64,000 bases of DNA, taken from NCBI GenBank assembly GCA_946902985.2, contig OX336389.2:337440444-337504443 (forward strand), read 5' to 3'. Shown here piece after piece: positions 44,202-56,480 of this stretch. The translations under genes were made by a program, and so were the position numbers. The stretch is from Meconema thalassinum. Lineage: Eukaryota > Arthropoda > Insecta > Orthoptera > Tettigoniidae. Below the pieces are notes generated by a model. The model searched no databases, had not been told where the DNA came from, and saw only the letters and a list, made by a program, of their open reading frames with translations. Numbering within the stretch: position 1 is the first letter of the stretch; every line of letters starts with the position of its first letter.

Positions 44202-44989
44202 CCGAGATCATTATGGTAAGTAGCAACTTATCTCACTTACTGCTTACATGATTTGAAATTTGACATATTTCCACATGTTTAAATGCATATTTGGCATGTG
44301 TTGCATAATTTTAAGGACTAGGCCTATATACAGAGAGGTTCACCAGCCCCTTATTATTTAGTTTTACGAAACCCAACTAACATCACATTTCGCCCGATAG
44401 TCGATATTGCTATGCGCTCTGCCTGTGTGACAGCAATGTAATTGAGCCATGGGTCTAGCAAAGAAATAACGAAAGATTTCCGCGCCAAATACTAAGGACC
44501 ATTCTACTAACATGTGATTTATTGCTCCTTGAAAGAACACACATACACGTAATACGTGACCTGTAATAGTAGAAAGTTAAATCGACATCATAAACCATGA
44601 TTGAAGACTTTGATATGGCTAATAACGTTTCAGGTGGGATGGCCACTGTAACTAGTGCACGTGCAGCGCGTGGTACCCAAGTTGCAGTTGTGGCTGAATC
44701 TGTAAAGTTCCTGCCAGACACGGTGGGTGAGAACGGGTAGAATGGGGCTTCGAATCCTGACATTGGCATACTTTTTTGAACGACAGCCCGTGCTCTATTT
44801 TAGTGGGAATGTAATATTAAGCCACACCTACAAAGTCACATTGCCACATTTATTTACTTGTGATGTATTCCTATGAAGAGTACGTTGAATTTTGCTGATT
44901 TATAAAGAGAATACGATCGAATCAGCACGTGAGCTGTAATGGCAGAAAGTTAAAAAAATCTACATGGATATTAACATAACATATCCAAG

Positions 44990-45352
44990 TGTCGCTCCAG
45001 AGGTCTAGGTTCGATTCCCGGCTCTGCCAAAAAATTTAATGCTACTCTGAGAGCTGGAACAGGGTACACCAAGCCTCGTGGGGCAAAACTGAGAAGAGGT
45101 GGGGGTGGGTTCGATTCCCACCTTAGCACCCTAGAAGTGGTTTTCTGTGGTGTCCCACTTCTACTCCAGGCTAATGCTGGGACGGTTTCTAACTTAAGGC
45201 CACGGCTGCCTCCTTCCCCATCTTCACCTTAATTGCTAATGCACACATTAATACAGACACCGCTATAACACAGGTTATCAGAGAACTTCTACACAAACGC
45301 CCAAGTACACAAGGCTAAATGACCGCGATGTTCTAGCCCCTCAAATGAAACA
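44990..45352 (+). repeat. SINE family A, nearly full length
   Basis: From the head (aggttcgattcccggctc) through gaggtgggggtgggttcg and acttctactccaggc to accgcgatgttctagcc. It is inserted in the 2.78-kb TIR element. Confidence 0.8.
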
Positions 45353-46629
45353 ACATATCGAAGGAGATTCTGATCACCAGTATACGTATTCCAGAGAATT
45401 TCCCTTGGTATTATTTTGTTATTATATTCTAACAAAAAAGAAGACACGTCTATTTGAGGTGTACATATTAAGATGTTTTGTGTAATACCGTATTCGAACA
45501 CTGTGTAACGTTCATAGAATCCAACCTGAAAATGCATCTGCTCACTATATTACTAGTGCACCATCCTCAATAATTACGGTAACTGTGACCTCTTGTATCA
45601 TTTCTGTCGTAAGACATTGGTGGTCGACACAGACGATAAAACGTAACGAAAACAAATGATAAAACTCACCCCCTAACAAGTATCGAACTCCAACTCTTTC
45701 AATTGGCAGTCCAACAAGTTACCATTTCAGCCATGGATGCTAACACACTACACAAAGGTAGAAAGTGAGAACTTTTTGTGTTGGACACTTGACTTTCTTT
45801 ATCTGAAATGTTCTTATATGTTCTCCACAATCCAAACACTAAACATTTCATAATCCAAAGATCTTTCCAAAACCACATATCATCCCTGTACAATAGCATT
45901 GCAAGTAAACGCGAGCTGGCCATATCCACAAACAAGAGGACGTTCCTGAAGCAGGTGAACGAGAACGTAAACTGTATTTAGAACTGTCATTTTGGCCATC
46001 GACAATACGGCTACGAACAAGGACATTCTACTGGCTCTTGATCTGGACCTGTTTTGTTTGGAGATTCGTTAAATTTTATTTTATATTTTACTTTTGTTAT
46101 TTGGTTGTTATTTGTACAAGTGTGAAGGGCTCGCATAGCTGTAGTTTGTGCTTTGATTAATTAAAAAGAAGAAGAATACTTTTCTTTAGTCGACAGGCAT
46201 AAGAAAAAAATGTACATGTTCTTTTCTTTTGTTGTGATGGCTTTGAAATGTGCAGCCACCACCTGCTCGATCACATGCCCTAGCTACCTGAGCATCACGG
46301 GTTACAGAGGGCTTTGACTTGGCATAGTGTAAGAATGAGGAATGGTTACAACCTGGTGTTATTATTTCAGAGGGCTTTGACGCGACACGTGTGGCGGCCT
46401 GAGTGTGAGTTTTCCTTTAAACCAAGGTGTTCAACATTTCAAACACTTGCTACCCTGAATATACAGAGTACCTTGCTTTCGTTCTACAGATCATGTCACC
46501 GTCCAATCTGGGTACGTATCATCGGATAAAAATGTCCTTTTCAGGACCAAATTAAAAAATCACTCGTTGGATCAGGTAGATACGTGCTCATAATACATCC
46601 TCTATCAACGACATTGAGCAAGAAAATAT

Positions 46630-46735
46630 GTACTAGCTCAGGGTTCGAACCTGCTACCTAACAGCTTGCCTGACCTTACTTCAGCGAGGCTTGATTTAGC
46701 CACCTTAGCTACTTGGAGCCATTGTGTTCAGCTTG
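46630..46735 (-). other. tRNA-like module in the 2.78-kb element
   Basis: Minus strand: ggtggctaaatcaagcc (A-box-like) and caggttcgaaccctgag, a perfect B box with a pairing T-stem. The distance between the boxes is longer than in a normal tRNA, so it is a derivative or a SINE head. Confidence 0.5.
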
Positions 46736-46869
46736 CACATATTGAATCTATTCGTAGACACTTCCTGTCCAAACGTAAGGTGGAGTTATTCGGAGCTGTG
46801 ATCGTTTTAATCATGCATTGTATTTGAGTTAGGTACAGCACTCATTTCAGGTTCCGTATTGACCGTGTT

Positions 46870-46925
46870 TACAACAAGTAAAACCTGAATTGATTCGGCG
46901 GAAAATTCAGGTTTTACTTGTTGTA
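46870..46925. repeat. Perfect 22-bp hairpin
   Basis: Arms 46870-46891 and 46904-46925 (acaacaagtaaaacctgaat and complement) with a 12-base loop. It lies inside the 2.78-kb TIR element. Confidence 0.9.
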
Positions 46926-47497
46926 TTTGAGGTCGTTGAAATAACACTGCCGCTAATGATTTCTACTATATTCCCGAGCATGAACTCTACGGCAAAGTTG
47001 TACTAAGGCCGTAAAGGAGCAGGTAGTAATGTTTTTAGGATGACTATGATGTACGCGTTAGTTGGGTTGCCTTTCTCCAAAAAAAATAAGGGGCTGGTGA
47101 ACCACTCTGTATATATTTATCTCAGTTTAGAAAAATATTTGTTTATTATAATATGGTTCATGATGTAGTCGCATCCTAGTTCGTGACCTATCAGTAATGA
47201 CTGAGTGGCCTAGTACGTGGTCCTGACACTTAGGATACCAGTTACTATGGAATAGGATTGGATATCTTGGACATATTCTGAGTCGTGGTGCTTCTTGTGC
47301 TCAGGCAGTCAGGATTACTCAATTCATTTGTTTGTTCCCTGAGATGAAACTCTTGGGGTCCTGTGTAAGTAAGGCTAGCAACCTGCTTCACTTGTACTTT
47401 CTAAACCTGCTAAAAATGTCATGATTAAGCCTCGGACCTATGGGACACCTTGGAAATGAACAGTCAATCAAACTGATATTCGATGGGGTGCTATTAA

Positions 47498-48133
47498 CCC
47501 TCTTAGTGCCAAGTCATTTCCTGAAATACTTGCAAAGAATGCCAAGCCATTTTCAATGATCATGCAGACTAATGGGGAAAAAATCATAAATACTACATTT
47601 TCAATTATATAATCATTATTTTTGCTTTGTTTTATAAGCAATACCTCATTCTTTCATACATTATGTTCGTAAAAGTAAATACTGCATCTAAACCTTTTTA
47701 ATGGAGGTTATTCTATTGTTCAATTTTTAACTTTTTTTTTGTAAAAAATCACTTTTGAGTCTAAATTAAGGACACCTAAGAGTCATATTCGAAGAAACAC
47801 TACGTTTCCAGCTGTATAAAGTTCTTAGATACATCTGTAGGCAGAAAACTTCAACAAGAAGAAAACAACTACACCGCAATTTTGTCGGGAACGTGCGTGA
47901 TTGGGGGAGCGCTAAGGGAGGGCGTGAATACAAACTCAAACCTATCGCATAACGGACTTCGAAGGAAAAAAAATAGACACCGCACAGGCAAGCTTGAAAC
48001 ATCACCTTTCCAACGGTATGAAATAATCACGGGCATATGCCTACAGAAATCTACAAATATAAGATAAACAGTGCGCAGATTCAATCGGCTTTGGCACTTT
48101 TGGCGATCTGATCGGCGCGTGTCGCTAAGAGGG
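47498..48133. mobile_element. piggyBac-like MITE, 636 bp
   Basis: Ends CCCTCTTAGTGCC and, reversed, CCCTCTTAGCGAC, with TTAA on both sides (47494-47497, 48134-48137). CCC start plus TTAA target is the piggyBac pattern. No transposase; a 61-71-codon frame in it has no motif. Confidence 0.7.
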
Positions 48134-48137
48134 TTAA

Positions 48138-48525
48138 TATCGAGGGTGGTTATGGAAGGAAGAAAGTAAAGCTAGCTGAGTCAGCAAGTTGGATGGATGA
48201 GATTGGATAATCTAGGGATTAGTGAAGTTCAGATGAAGTAGGAGATTACGCAGTAATTAATATTGTAATTTTCAGTCGGTCTACACAAAATAATTCCAAT
48301 TACTGGGATAATTGAAAATTTGAACTGAAATTAATTACAAGATCTATACACTAGTGTCCAAAAGTTAAGCATAATCACTAAACGAAACCATACCGCCTGA
48401 TAGGAATGTTGGATGGATTGCTGAATCACACAACTTGTCCAAAATAACAGTGTCAGAAAGGTTCTTATAGCTAAGGTACACCTTTGACAATAACTAACAA
48501 AACTTGGCAATTGTTTCAGTGTTCA
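48138..48525. other. No gene seen
   Basis: AT-rich spacer between the TTAA element and the LINE that begins near 48530; nothing recognised. Confidence 0.5.
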
Positions 48526-49631
48526 CTCCATGTGAAGGGGTGGATCAGGAGGAAGTAGACAGATTTTGTGAGGCACTGAGTGATGTGGTCGTGAGTTTAC
48601 AATAAGGATAGTGTAGTACTGATGTTGGATTTCAATGCAAGGATAGGAAATAGAACTGAGGGGTATGAGATAGTAATGGGTAAGTGAGATGAGGATAGGG
48701 AAGCAAATGCCAATGAGAAATGTCAACTGGACTTGGGGTTATCTGTTGCGAACTAATTCTCAAAGCATAAGAAGATTCACAGATAAACATGGGAGGGTAG
48801 AGGAACCAGATCAATGACTGTATCATTACTGACTTGGAATTTAGTAAATTGATAAAGACTTGTAGGGTATTCAGGGGCTTTTCTGACGAAACAGACCACT
48901 AACTGATCTGCTGTGAATTAAGCATAGTTAGACCTAAAGTGCAGAAAGTGAGGGCTGCTTGCATATAGATTAGGGTTGAAAATCTCCATCATAAGGAACT
49001 TAAGCAGAAATACCTGGAAATGATTGATAAGAAATTTCAAAGTGTAGATGGTAAAGAATGGAGTGGTCAGGATGCAGGGATGCAGTATTAGAAGCAGCAA
49101 AGGCATGCCTTGGGACAACAGTGTGTAAAGACAGAAAAAAAAACACATCCAGGTGAAACTACATGTAAAAGTAAAAAGAAGGCTTACAAATATGGCTTCA
49201 AACGAGGAAACCAGCTGTAGTGGAACGAACAGAACCAAACAAAAATAGTAGAGTCTGAAAGGAAATCATGGGAGGAATTTGGAGATAAATTAGAAAAGTT
49301 AGGTCAAGCGGCAGGAAAACCTTTCTGAAGTGTTATAAAGAATCTTAGAAATGGAGAAAGAAAAAGAAATGAGCAGTGTTCTGGAAAATTCAGGGAAACT
49401 CATTGTAGATACAAAGGAAGCACTGGGAAGATGGCAAGAATACTTCGAAAACTTGCTAAATGTTAATGGAGAAATATCTGGCAGATTTTGAGATTATGCA
49501 GGAGGAGAATGAGAAAGGGAACAGCATCACGGTTGAAAATGTGGTAAATGAAGAACATCACATAGCGGCAGGGGTAGTTAAAAATTTGGCTAGAAATGAT
49601 AAATTAAAGTGGGAAAGCACGGCTGAAATGG

Positions 49632-50410
49632 TTGCATAGGATAATCGAATTGGCATGGGTTTTAGGAAATGTACCCTCTGACTGGACAAAAGCTTACCTT
49701 ATAAGCAAGGTAACAGAAAATATTGGAAAAATTATTGCTCAAGGCATTTCTTTGATAAGTGTCCTGGGCAACGTTTACTCAGAGATCGTAGAAAGGAGAG
49801 TTCAATCATTGGCCGAGATTAAGATGGATGAAAACCAGTGTGGCTTTAGACCACAACGAGGATGTCAAGATTAAATTTTTAGTATGCACCAAGTTATTGA
49901 GAAATGGTACAATAGGAATAGACAGTTGTGTTTGTGTTTTGTAGATCTAGAGAAGGCGTACCAAGGGAGAATATGCTGAGCATCCTGAGGGATTATGGTA
50001 TCAATGGAAAGCTGCCATAGGCAATCAAAAGTATTTTAGTTGATAATCAGGCTGCAGTGAGAGTTGATGGTAGGATGAGTTCTTGGTTCAAGGTTGTAAC
50101 CCCTCACCACTGCTGTTCATTTTATATATTGACCATTTGTTGAAGGGCATAAACTGGCTGGGTGGGATTCAATTAGGTGGTAAGCAGTCTGGCTTATGCC
50201 GATGACCTAGTTGTAATGGGCGACTCCGTCGAAAGCTTGCAAGCCAACACGTTAGAACTTGAACAGAAATGTAGGGAGTATGGTATGGTGTGATACGAAG
50301 ATCAGATTTCAAAGACTAATGTAATATCTGTAGGCAAGAAACACAAGAAAATAGACTGCCAGGTAGGAGGAAGCAAATTGGAGCAGGTGGAACATTTTAG
50401 GTACCGTACT
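49632..50410 (+). pseudogene. Reverse transcriptase of the LINE, many stops
   Basis: The open part 49632-49874 has GISLISVLGNVYSEIVERRV and ENQCGFRPQRGCQD (LINE motifs 1-2). After stops come FVDLEKAYQ (motif A, near 49940) and LAYADDLVVMGDSVESL (motif C, catalytic YADD near 50193-50204), then CREYG and NVISVGKK. Order and spacing fit a LINE polymerase of normal size, but frame breaks in every motif interval make it dead. Confidence 0.8.
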
Positions 50411-50756
50411 TGGGCTGTGTATTCTCTCTAGATGGTTGTTTGGGGAAGGAAATGAAGTCGAGGTATGAAAAGCCAATGCTGTGAGTTCTCAGTTGCGATC
50501 TACAGTATTCTGCAAGTATGAAGTTACTGTTGCGACGAAACTCTCCCTACATTGCTCAGTATTTAGACTGACCTTGCTGTATTGAAGCGAGAGCTGGGTA
50601 GATTCAGATATCTGATACATAAGCTAGAGGCAACTGATATCAGGGTAGCACGAATGATTTCTGGAACAAATAGATGGAAGCAATGACAGTAAGGTACTCA
50701 TGATAAAGAAATAAAGGCTAAGTTAGAAATGAACACGCTAGATAGAAGCTGTTCGT

Positions 50757-51095
50757 ATGAACCTACTCAGATTGTGGGGTCAAGTGAAGAGATTGGGGGA
50801 GGGGAGATTACCTAAGAGACTAATGAGTTCGGCTGTAGAAGGTAAGAGAAGCAGAGGTAGGCCTAGGAGACAATGGTTAGATTCAGTGTTTAAGGATTTC
50901 AAAGCGAGAGGTGTTGAAGCAGAAGAGGCCGCAGTGTTAACCATGGGGACCATGGAGGCGAGTTGTTTGCAAACAGAGGCTTGCAAACTAGACCGGATGC
51001 TGAAAGGCGAAACAGTCTCAAATGAGGACACATTGAACCAGGATCTGAAGCAGGTGTTGGGACTGGTTGTGGCAGTCCTCACAGCCACTCACTAA
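50757..51095 (+). pseudogene. LINE polymerase C-terminal region
   Basis: LWGQVKRLGEGRLPKRLMSS, then GKRSRGRPRRQWLDSVFKDF is the conserved C-terminal block of many insect LINE proteins (GHVxRMxxxRLPK...GxRxxGRPxxRWxD). It follows the reverse transcriptase of the same decayed element. Confidence 0.75.
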
Positions 51096-51252
51096 GCCTA
51101 TGGGCAAACCGAGGACAGACCTCGAGTGAAATGTTACTTCATTCAAGATAACAGCCAGCCATGTTTCTTACAATGGGAAAACTACATTAGTCCCCTCTCA
51201 TAGTTGATATTATAGAGTTATGACGATTTTCTATATATAATATGTAGTGAGA

Positions 51253-51591
51253 AGGAGCCTCCGTGGCTTTGGCGGCAGCACGCCGGCCTCTCACCGCTGG
51301 GTCCGTGGTTCAAATCCCGGTCACTCCATGTGAGATTTGTGCTGGACAAAGCGGAGGCAGACAGGTTTTCCTCCGGGTACTCTCCTTTTCCCTGTCACAA
51401 TTTCATTCCAGCAATTCTCTCCACTATCATTTCATTTCATCTGTCATTCATTTAATCATTACCCCAGGGGAGTGCGACAGGCTTCGGCAGTAGGCACACT
51501 CTATATCCTCGCCGCTAGATGGGGGCTTCATTCATTCCATTCCCTGATCCGGTCAGTCGACTGGAAGCAGGCTGTGGATTTTCATTTTTTC
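51253..51591 (+). repeat. tRNA-derived SINE (family E), complete, with 14-bp target duplication
   Basis: Target duplication AATATGTAGTGAGA at 51239-51252 and 51592-51605. The head reads ggagcctccgtggctttgg ... ggttcaaatcccggtcactc, a clear A/B-box pair. The body holds tttgtgctggacaaagcgg, agtgcgacaggcttcggc and cctcgccgctagatggggg. The 3' end is ttttcattttttc. Probably a fairly recent insertion. Confidence 0.92.
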
Positions 51592-51605
51592 AATATGTAG
51601 TGAGA

Positions 51606-52129
51606 GCAAAGTTTTCCACTTCTAAAGGCAAAGTTGCATTATTTTGACTTGTGTTACTTTTCTTGTGTACCATCGAATGCTTTGCTATTCGCTGTTTCCA
51701 ATATCTATTTTATGTTACTACCTTAGATGTTATTTTGCATACTTCTGTGGTGAATTTTATAATGACCAAAAAAAATTGTATCACAAACCTGTAAATAGAG
51801 AAGTAATTTATTAATTAAAATTTTCACTTTTCTAGAATCTTAAATACTGTATTTAAATGGATACTGAAATGTTTTTACCATTACAGTTGTTATATTACTG
51901 TCACTAAAATTTTGTTTTTGTTCTTTATTTATATTAAGAAACCATAGTTAATGGCTTTTAGCATTTGCAAATACAAGTTTTTGAGCATTTTAAATTGTAA
52001 ATTTTGGTTTTCTTCTTTAAAGCAAATTGATTGAAAATAATAGTTCCTCAAGTAATTTACAAAATCACTAAGAAAAATTAGATAGAAGGAAGTAGCAAAC
52101 ATATCTGGCAGGGCCTGGAGAAACACTAA
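51606..52129. other. No gene seen
   Basis: AT-rich intron sequence; a 98-codon frame on the minus strand (51929-52225) partly overlaps the LINE end and has no motif. Confidence 0.5.
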
Positions 52130-52138
52130 CATACAGAT

Positions 52139-53052
52139 CTTCATCATCATCATGCACAGTTTCCAGCCACTGGCCGGGTTTGTTTGGAACACAAGCCTCT
52201 CCAACGTCTTCTGTCTTCCCACCATCTCTCAGCCTCCACCCTTGTCCAGTCTTCTCCTCTCTTCTTCACGCTTTCTTCCGCCCCCTTCAGCCACCTGTCT
52301 CTCGGTCTCTTTCATTCCCACTTCGTCTCGTGTATCCTCCTGGGTATCCTATTCTCCTCCATTCGTTTTACATGTCCATACCATCTAAATCTAGATTTCT
52401 CTGTACCATGCTGTAATGGTTCCTCATTCATTAATTCTCTGGTCCTCTCATTTCTTATTCTGTCCATCCTTGTAGCTCCAATACTGCTTCTCAAGAACCT
52501 CATCTTACTGGCCTGAATTTTGCTCTTCTCCCTTCCTTTCATAACCCAAGTCTCCGAGGCATACTTCAGGATAGGGACATAGTACGTCCGATATATGACC
52601 TTTTTGCTGTTCTGAGGGACATCCTTGCTCCGTATCATGCTTCTCACACTCCTCCGGAATGCTTCTGCTTGTCACCCCCACTCATTTATTTCTCTATCGT
52701 TTCTTCCATTATCTTGTATCAGGCTCCCCAGATACTTGAAACTCTCCACTTTCTTCAGCTGTTCCCCACCAATTAATTTCCCGTTGTGGTTCTTTCCTTC
52801 TTCCTTGTTGTGATCACCATCTCACTCTTATTTATGCTAAATTTCATCCCATATCCTTGTATTATTCCTTCCCACACGTCCAACTGCTCCTGTACCTCCT
52901 CCCCCTTGTTTCCCCAAATCATCAAATCATCTGCAAACACCATTGCTTTCATCTTTCCTTCCCCAATTACTTGTGCCACTCGGGACATTCTGTCATCCAT
53001 CACCACAATGAAAAGTAACGGTGACAGTGCACTTCCTTGTTTCAGGCCGTTT
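52139..53052 (-). mobile_element. 5'-truncated LINE, minus strand, with 9-bp target duplication
   Basis: Target duplication CATACAGAT at 52130-52138 and 53053-53061. The 3' end (left) has an (ATG)n-type tail and the element is truncated at 53052 inside the reverse transcriptase, as expected of target-primed insertion. Confidence 0.88.
52312..53006 (-). pseudogene. Reverse transcriptase C-terminal half, frameshifted
   Basis: From 53006: MVMDDRMSRVAQVIGEGKMK, then AMVFADDLMIWGNKGEEVQ with catalytic FADD, and YGMKFSINKSEMVI. After a break the frame 52647-52312 has YVPILKYASETWVMKGREKS, KIQASKMRFLRSSIGATRMD and RWYGHVKRMEENRIPRR. This is the usual order after motif C. Motifs A and B are cut off by the truncation. 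Confidence 0.85.
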
Positions 53053-53061
53053 CATACAGAT

Positions 53062-54900
53062 AATGAATTTAATAATTAAATATTTTGACCATAAAATTGA
53101 TGCCTCCCATTAGAAATCTTGAACACTCCACCCAAGACAGAAATATTTATTATCTAGGGATAAATATTTTAAACATTTTTCATATTTTTAAGAGTAAAAA
53201 TCAAAATATCACATTTATTTATCAGAAAAGGAATCATTTGGCATTTTATTGCTAATTGAAAATGTCATACCAGTAACATGTAAGTGTCTTAAAATATTAA
53301 CATACAACAAGTGATTAGAAAAAATTATTACTATTACTAATGTCATGACAAATAGTCGTCATGATAATGCTAAAAACCATAAACTCTTGACACTGGATCA
53401 GTGACAGATGTGTTTCTACAATTTAAAACAAGAATAATTCCACGAGATTGTTTAAATACATGATAGAGTTGAAATGTTTTTATTGTAAAAATTAATTTTC
53501 TATTATAATACAGCATTTCTTTCAGAATTCAAATGTTTGTTACAAAGTTTATTTCGAATCAATGCTATATATTACAGTCAAAACTCGGGTGTACATTTTT
53601 CAAGGGGAAGCAAATATGTTGTAAAAATGATGAAATCATACTGGTGAAATTTACATAAAGAATATTTTATAGAGCACTTGCTGCATTCGTTGTAAGAAAT
53701 CTACTTTTTAACCCCCACCCTTGTTCATGTACACTCTGATCCCACTTAAGTACAGTACTTGAAACCATTAAAAAATAACACCTACTGAGAATGCCAGAGA
53801 TTTGAGTTAACACTCAAGGGTTGTCTCAGTTTCAAGACTTACTTTACAGATGTGACTGCTTTGGAGAAGCTATTCTCTTAAATGAATTTCTTTGGAACCA
53901 ACTTTGTGATTTATTATATGGTAGCTTAAGTCTCACTGGTTTGAGAATCTCTTCTATACAGTCAACAAATGCAAGTTGAAACTCTTCTTATTGTATGCCA
54001 TGCTTTCTACTGAATCTAGGCATTGCTCCATCCCTTTAGTGGCTCTTAAGGTACGAGTAATCTTTCTCAAGTGCGAAAAGTTGCCAAGGAACCAATAACC
54101 TAAAGACAGCAATTCCATACATTCTATTGCAATTTTCAGGCAGTAGAATATCTCTCGCTGTAAATTTAGTCACCGGACATTATGTTGAGCCTACATGACA
54201 TTCCAGTCTAAGTGGTGTGTTGATTGAAGTCTTGGCCAGCGACATGCCGGTAGATGAACAGTATGTGACGCCTCATTATGTTGGTCATGTTGAAACTTTC
54301 AATTCCTCTATCCACGATCTTGAGTGTATCGGATATTGATTTTTATAATGCCTATATTATTTTGTCGTTCCAAACTGAAAACATAATTTAAAAATATTAT
54401 AGCATACAATGACACATAAATGAGAACTTAATGGAGATAAGGACCAAAAAAACTAGGTTACAGCCGTGGAGCATTGCACCTGCACTCTATGCGGACACAG
54501 ATGTTGGCAGTATCATGTACTCACCTGCCAAGCTAGGACAAATGCACTAATGTTCTATGCTAAGAATAAAAACTTTTGACAATCACTGTATTAAACTGCA
54601 TATATATTTTACCATTTTATTGTAAAACCCTGTACATATAGTGTTTAATAAGTATTATTATAAACTAGATTACGTATAAATTAATAATACCTAACTGAGC
54701 TTATCATTGAATTATGTATTAGTGAGTTCCAATTGTATTTTCCAACCTATTTACTCTTCAGAATGGGAGCAAACTATTCTCAAATATTATTTCTTTTACC
54801 TAGTGGGAAGAATTGTAGAGCTACCATCGAACTTCAGCAAGTTCTATGAGTTTTGAGTCTTCTCTGCTAAAATTCACTTTTGTCCCCAAACTTTGAGAAA
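53062..54900. other. 1.8 kb of AT-rich intron, nothing recognised
   Basis: No open frame above 60 codons with a motif, and no repeat structure noticed by eye. Confidence 0.5.
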
Positions 54901-55030
54901 CTGAATGTACTGTAAGTTCAGAAGTGAACTGCACAGATTACACTACAATGTACAATTTAATGCTGTGGCAACCTGTAACCCTTCACACAGAATCACGAAT
55001 AGCCTTCATGGAACATGTAGGAACAGTAAC

Positions 55031-55248
55031 ATATCAATTCAAATTTCAAAGAAACTGAATTTGCCCAGATATCTCAATCAATTTTGCCAGTGTTTTGCTC
55101 CAGTTACCTAGATGTTAGGCCCCTCAAAACAACAATTATCATCATTGATTGGTGTGTCATACCAACTAATGATACACTGGGATGAAACACTGGCAAAATT
55201 GATTGAGATATCCTGACAATTTCAGTTTCTTTGAAATTCGAATCGATA
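55031..55248. repeat. Inverted repeat, ~65-bp arms, with a retro-tail in the loop
   Basis: Arms about 55031-55098 and 55187-55248 (tcaaagaaactgaa, gatatctcaatcaatttt, gccagtgtt), about 85-90% alike. The loop contains cctagatgttaggcccct plus aaaacaacaattatcatc, the common retroelement tail. Confidence 0.75.
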
Positions 55249-55281
55249 TTGGTCAGCTCTATCGGAGCATAAAATATCTAA

Positions 55282-56050
55282 CGAGGGAAGTACCCCCAGC
55301 TCGAACAGCAAAAACCGACTGAAAGTGGGTTTAAAGTATACAGTTGTACCCAATAGCTATCAGTGCCACTCATCTGTAAAAGTATGTGTTTAGTCGCCAG
55401 CGCCATCTGAGTATGTGATAATGTGATCACCGTGGCATTTGAGTTTGGGCTATTGCAATGAGGGAACATTGTAAATAATGGAGTACAGTATGTCTACATG
55501 TTGCCCTTGTTAAGTGTGCATACTGTTCCATTCCGCTGTGTTTTAATCACTTCATTGAAATTCCACATTTACACTTCGACGTCGAATGAAGGACAACACA
55601 GTATCTTCTATTGTGGGAAAGATGACTATGTCAACACGGTACAGCATGTGTTAAGATTTCTTGTTGCAAGCAAGTGTTCAACCTTTTGCCAGATGATACT
55701 GCACCACATCTGTTTCTTGTTAATATAATGGTCCGAATTGCCTGTTGCACGGTAGTTTCTGCTGCGAATTGTGTTCCTGCAATCGTTTTGTAATGTTACC
55801 ACATAGGCTATATGCTAAAGGTCTAACCAATTGCTAGGAATGGATTTTCCCTAATATAATAGTCCGAATTGCCTGTTGCATGGTAGTTTATGCTGCGAAT
55901 TGTGTTTCTGCAAACTTCCAAACATTGATTGTACACGAATGCGGGGTTTTACAGATAATTGCCCGTGATGGGTATTAGGACAGACATATCATCGTATGTT
56001 AAGCGCACTGCCAGTCGGTTTTAGCCGTTCGAGCTGGGGTACTTCCCTCG
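55282..56050. mobile_element. TIR element with TAA flanks, 769 bp
   Basis: Ends cgagggaagtacccccagc and, reversed, cgagggaagtaccccagc, continuing ctcgaac...aaaaccgactg (about 40 bp). TAA is on both sides. A ~62-bp sequence is repeated inside (55724-55785 and 55854-55915). Non-coding. Harbinger-type (3-bp target) or TA-type; uncertain. Confidence 0.7.
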
Positions 56051-56279
56051 TAAGAGTTTCTTCGGAATCATAGACCATCCACCTGGATCTGCTACAAAGG
56101 CATTTTTTTATTTTTATAGAACAGAGCTATGTCTCTATTAGTACATTAGCACTGCTTGTAGTTTATAAGAGCCTCTCCCTAGCATGTACTAGCCAGGGTC
56201 TTGGTGAGTTGTGTGATACCAGTCACCAGAATTGTGAGGGAAATCCAGTTGTGGGAAAGTTTGTAAACTTTTGTGTTTC

Positions 56280-56480
56280 TACCCCTTATTATTCCTATTT
56301 TATTTTTGTTTTCGTGTCATGCCAGGTGCCCTTCCTAGCACCAACCTCATCAGATGAATGAAGATCAATGTATTTGTGAAAGGAGTTGGAAGGAAGCATT
56401 TATGGCCTATTGTAAGGCCATATTGGAAGTGAAGATGGAAGACCATGGAAAACCATTTCAAGGATAACCAATGGCATCAA
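56280..56480 (-). repeat. Decayed SINE family C
   Basis: taccccttattattcc, aggtgcccttcctagcacc and aaaaccatttcaaggat match 63201-63569 with many changes. The head is missing. Confidence 0.6.

Larger units (their letters stand above)
44331..47109. mobile_element. 2.78-kb TIR element with several tRNA-like modules
   Basis: Ends CAGAGAGGTTCACCAGCCCC and, reversed, CAGAGTGGTTCACCAGCCCC, similarity continuing about 55 bp (aacccaactaac), flanked by TATA on both sides. No transposase found. Inside are a family-A SINE (44990-45352), tRNA-like modules near 44690-44765 (+), 45664-45750 (-) and 46630-46735 (-), and a 22-bp hairpin at 46870-46925. Confidence 0.75.
48530..51110 (+). mobile_element. Decayed LINE with endonuclease and reverse-transcriptase regions
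   Basis: Broken frames run in order: endonuclease-like text (RFCEALSDVV, DFNARIGN after a shift, NANEKCQLD, SDETDH) at 48530-48905; a linker region with WEEFGDKLEKLGQ, RWQEYFENLLN around 49260-49460; reverse transcriptase at 49632-50410; and a C-terminal segment at 50757-51095. Dozens of stops. The clade is unclear; the C-terminal GRPRRQW motif is shared by several LINE groups. Confidence 0.75.

Noticed and set aside
47882..48067. 61-codon frame in the TTAA element as a piggyBac transposase remnant
   Set aside because: No DDD or RING-like motif; basic composition only.
53062..54900. Hidden RNA gene or host exon in the long unannotated stretch
   Set aside because: No paired stems with promoter boxes and no splice-bounded open segment with recognisable protein was found by eye.
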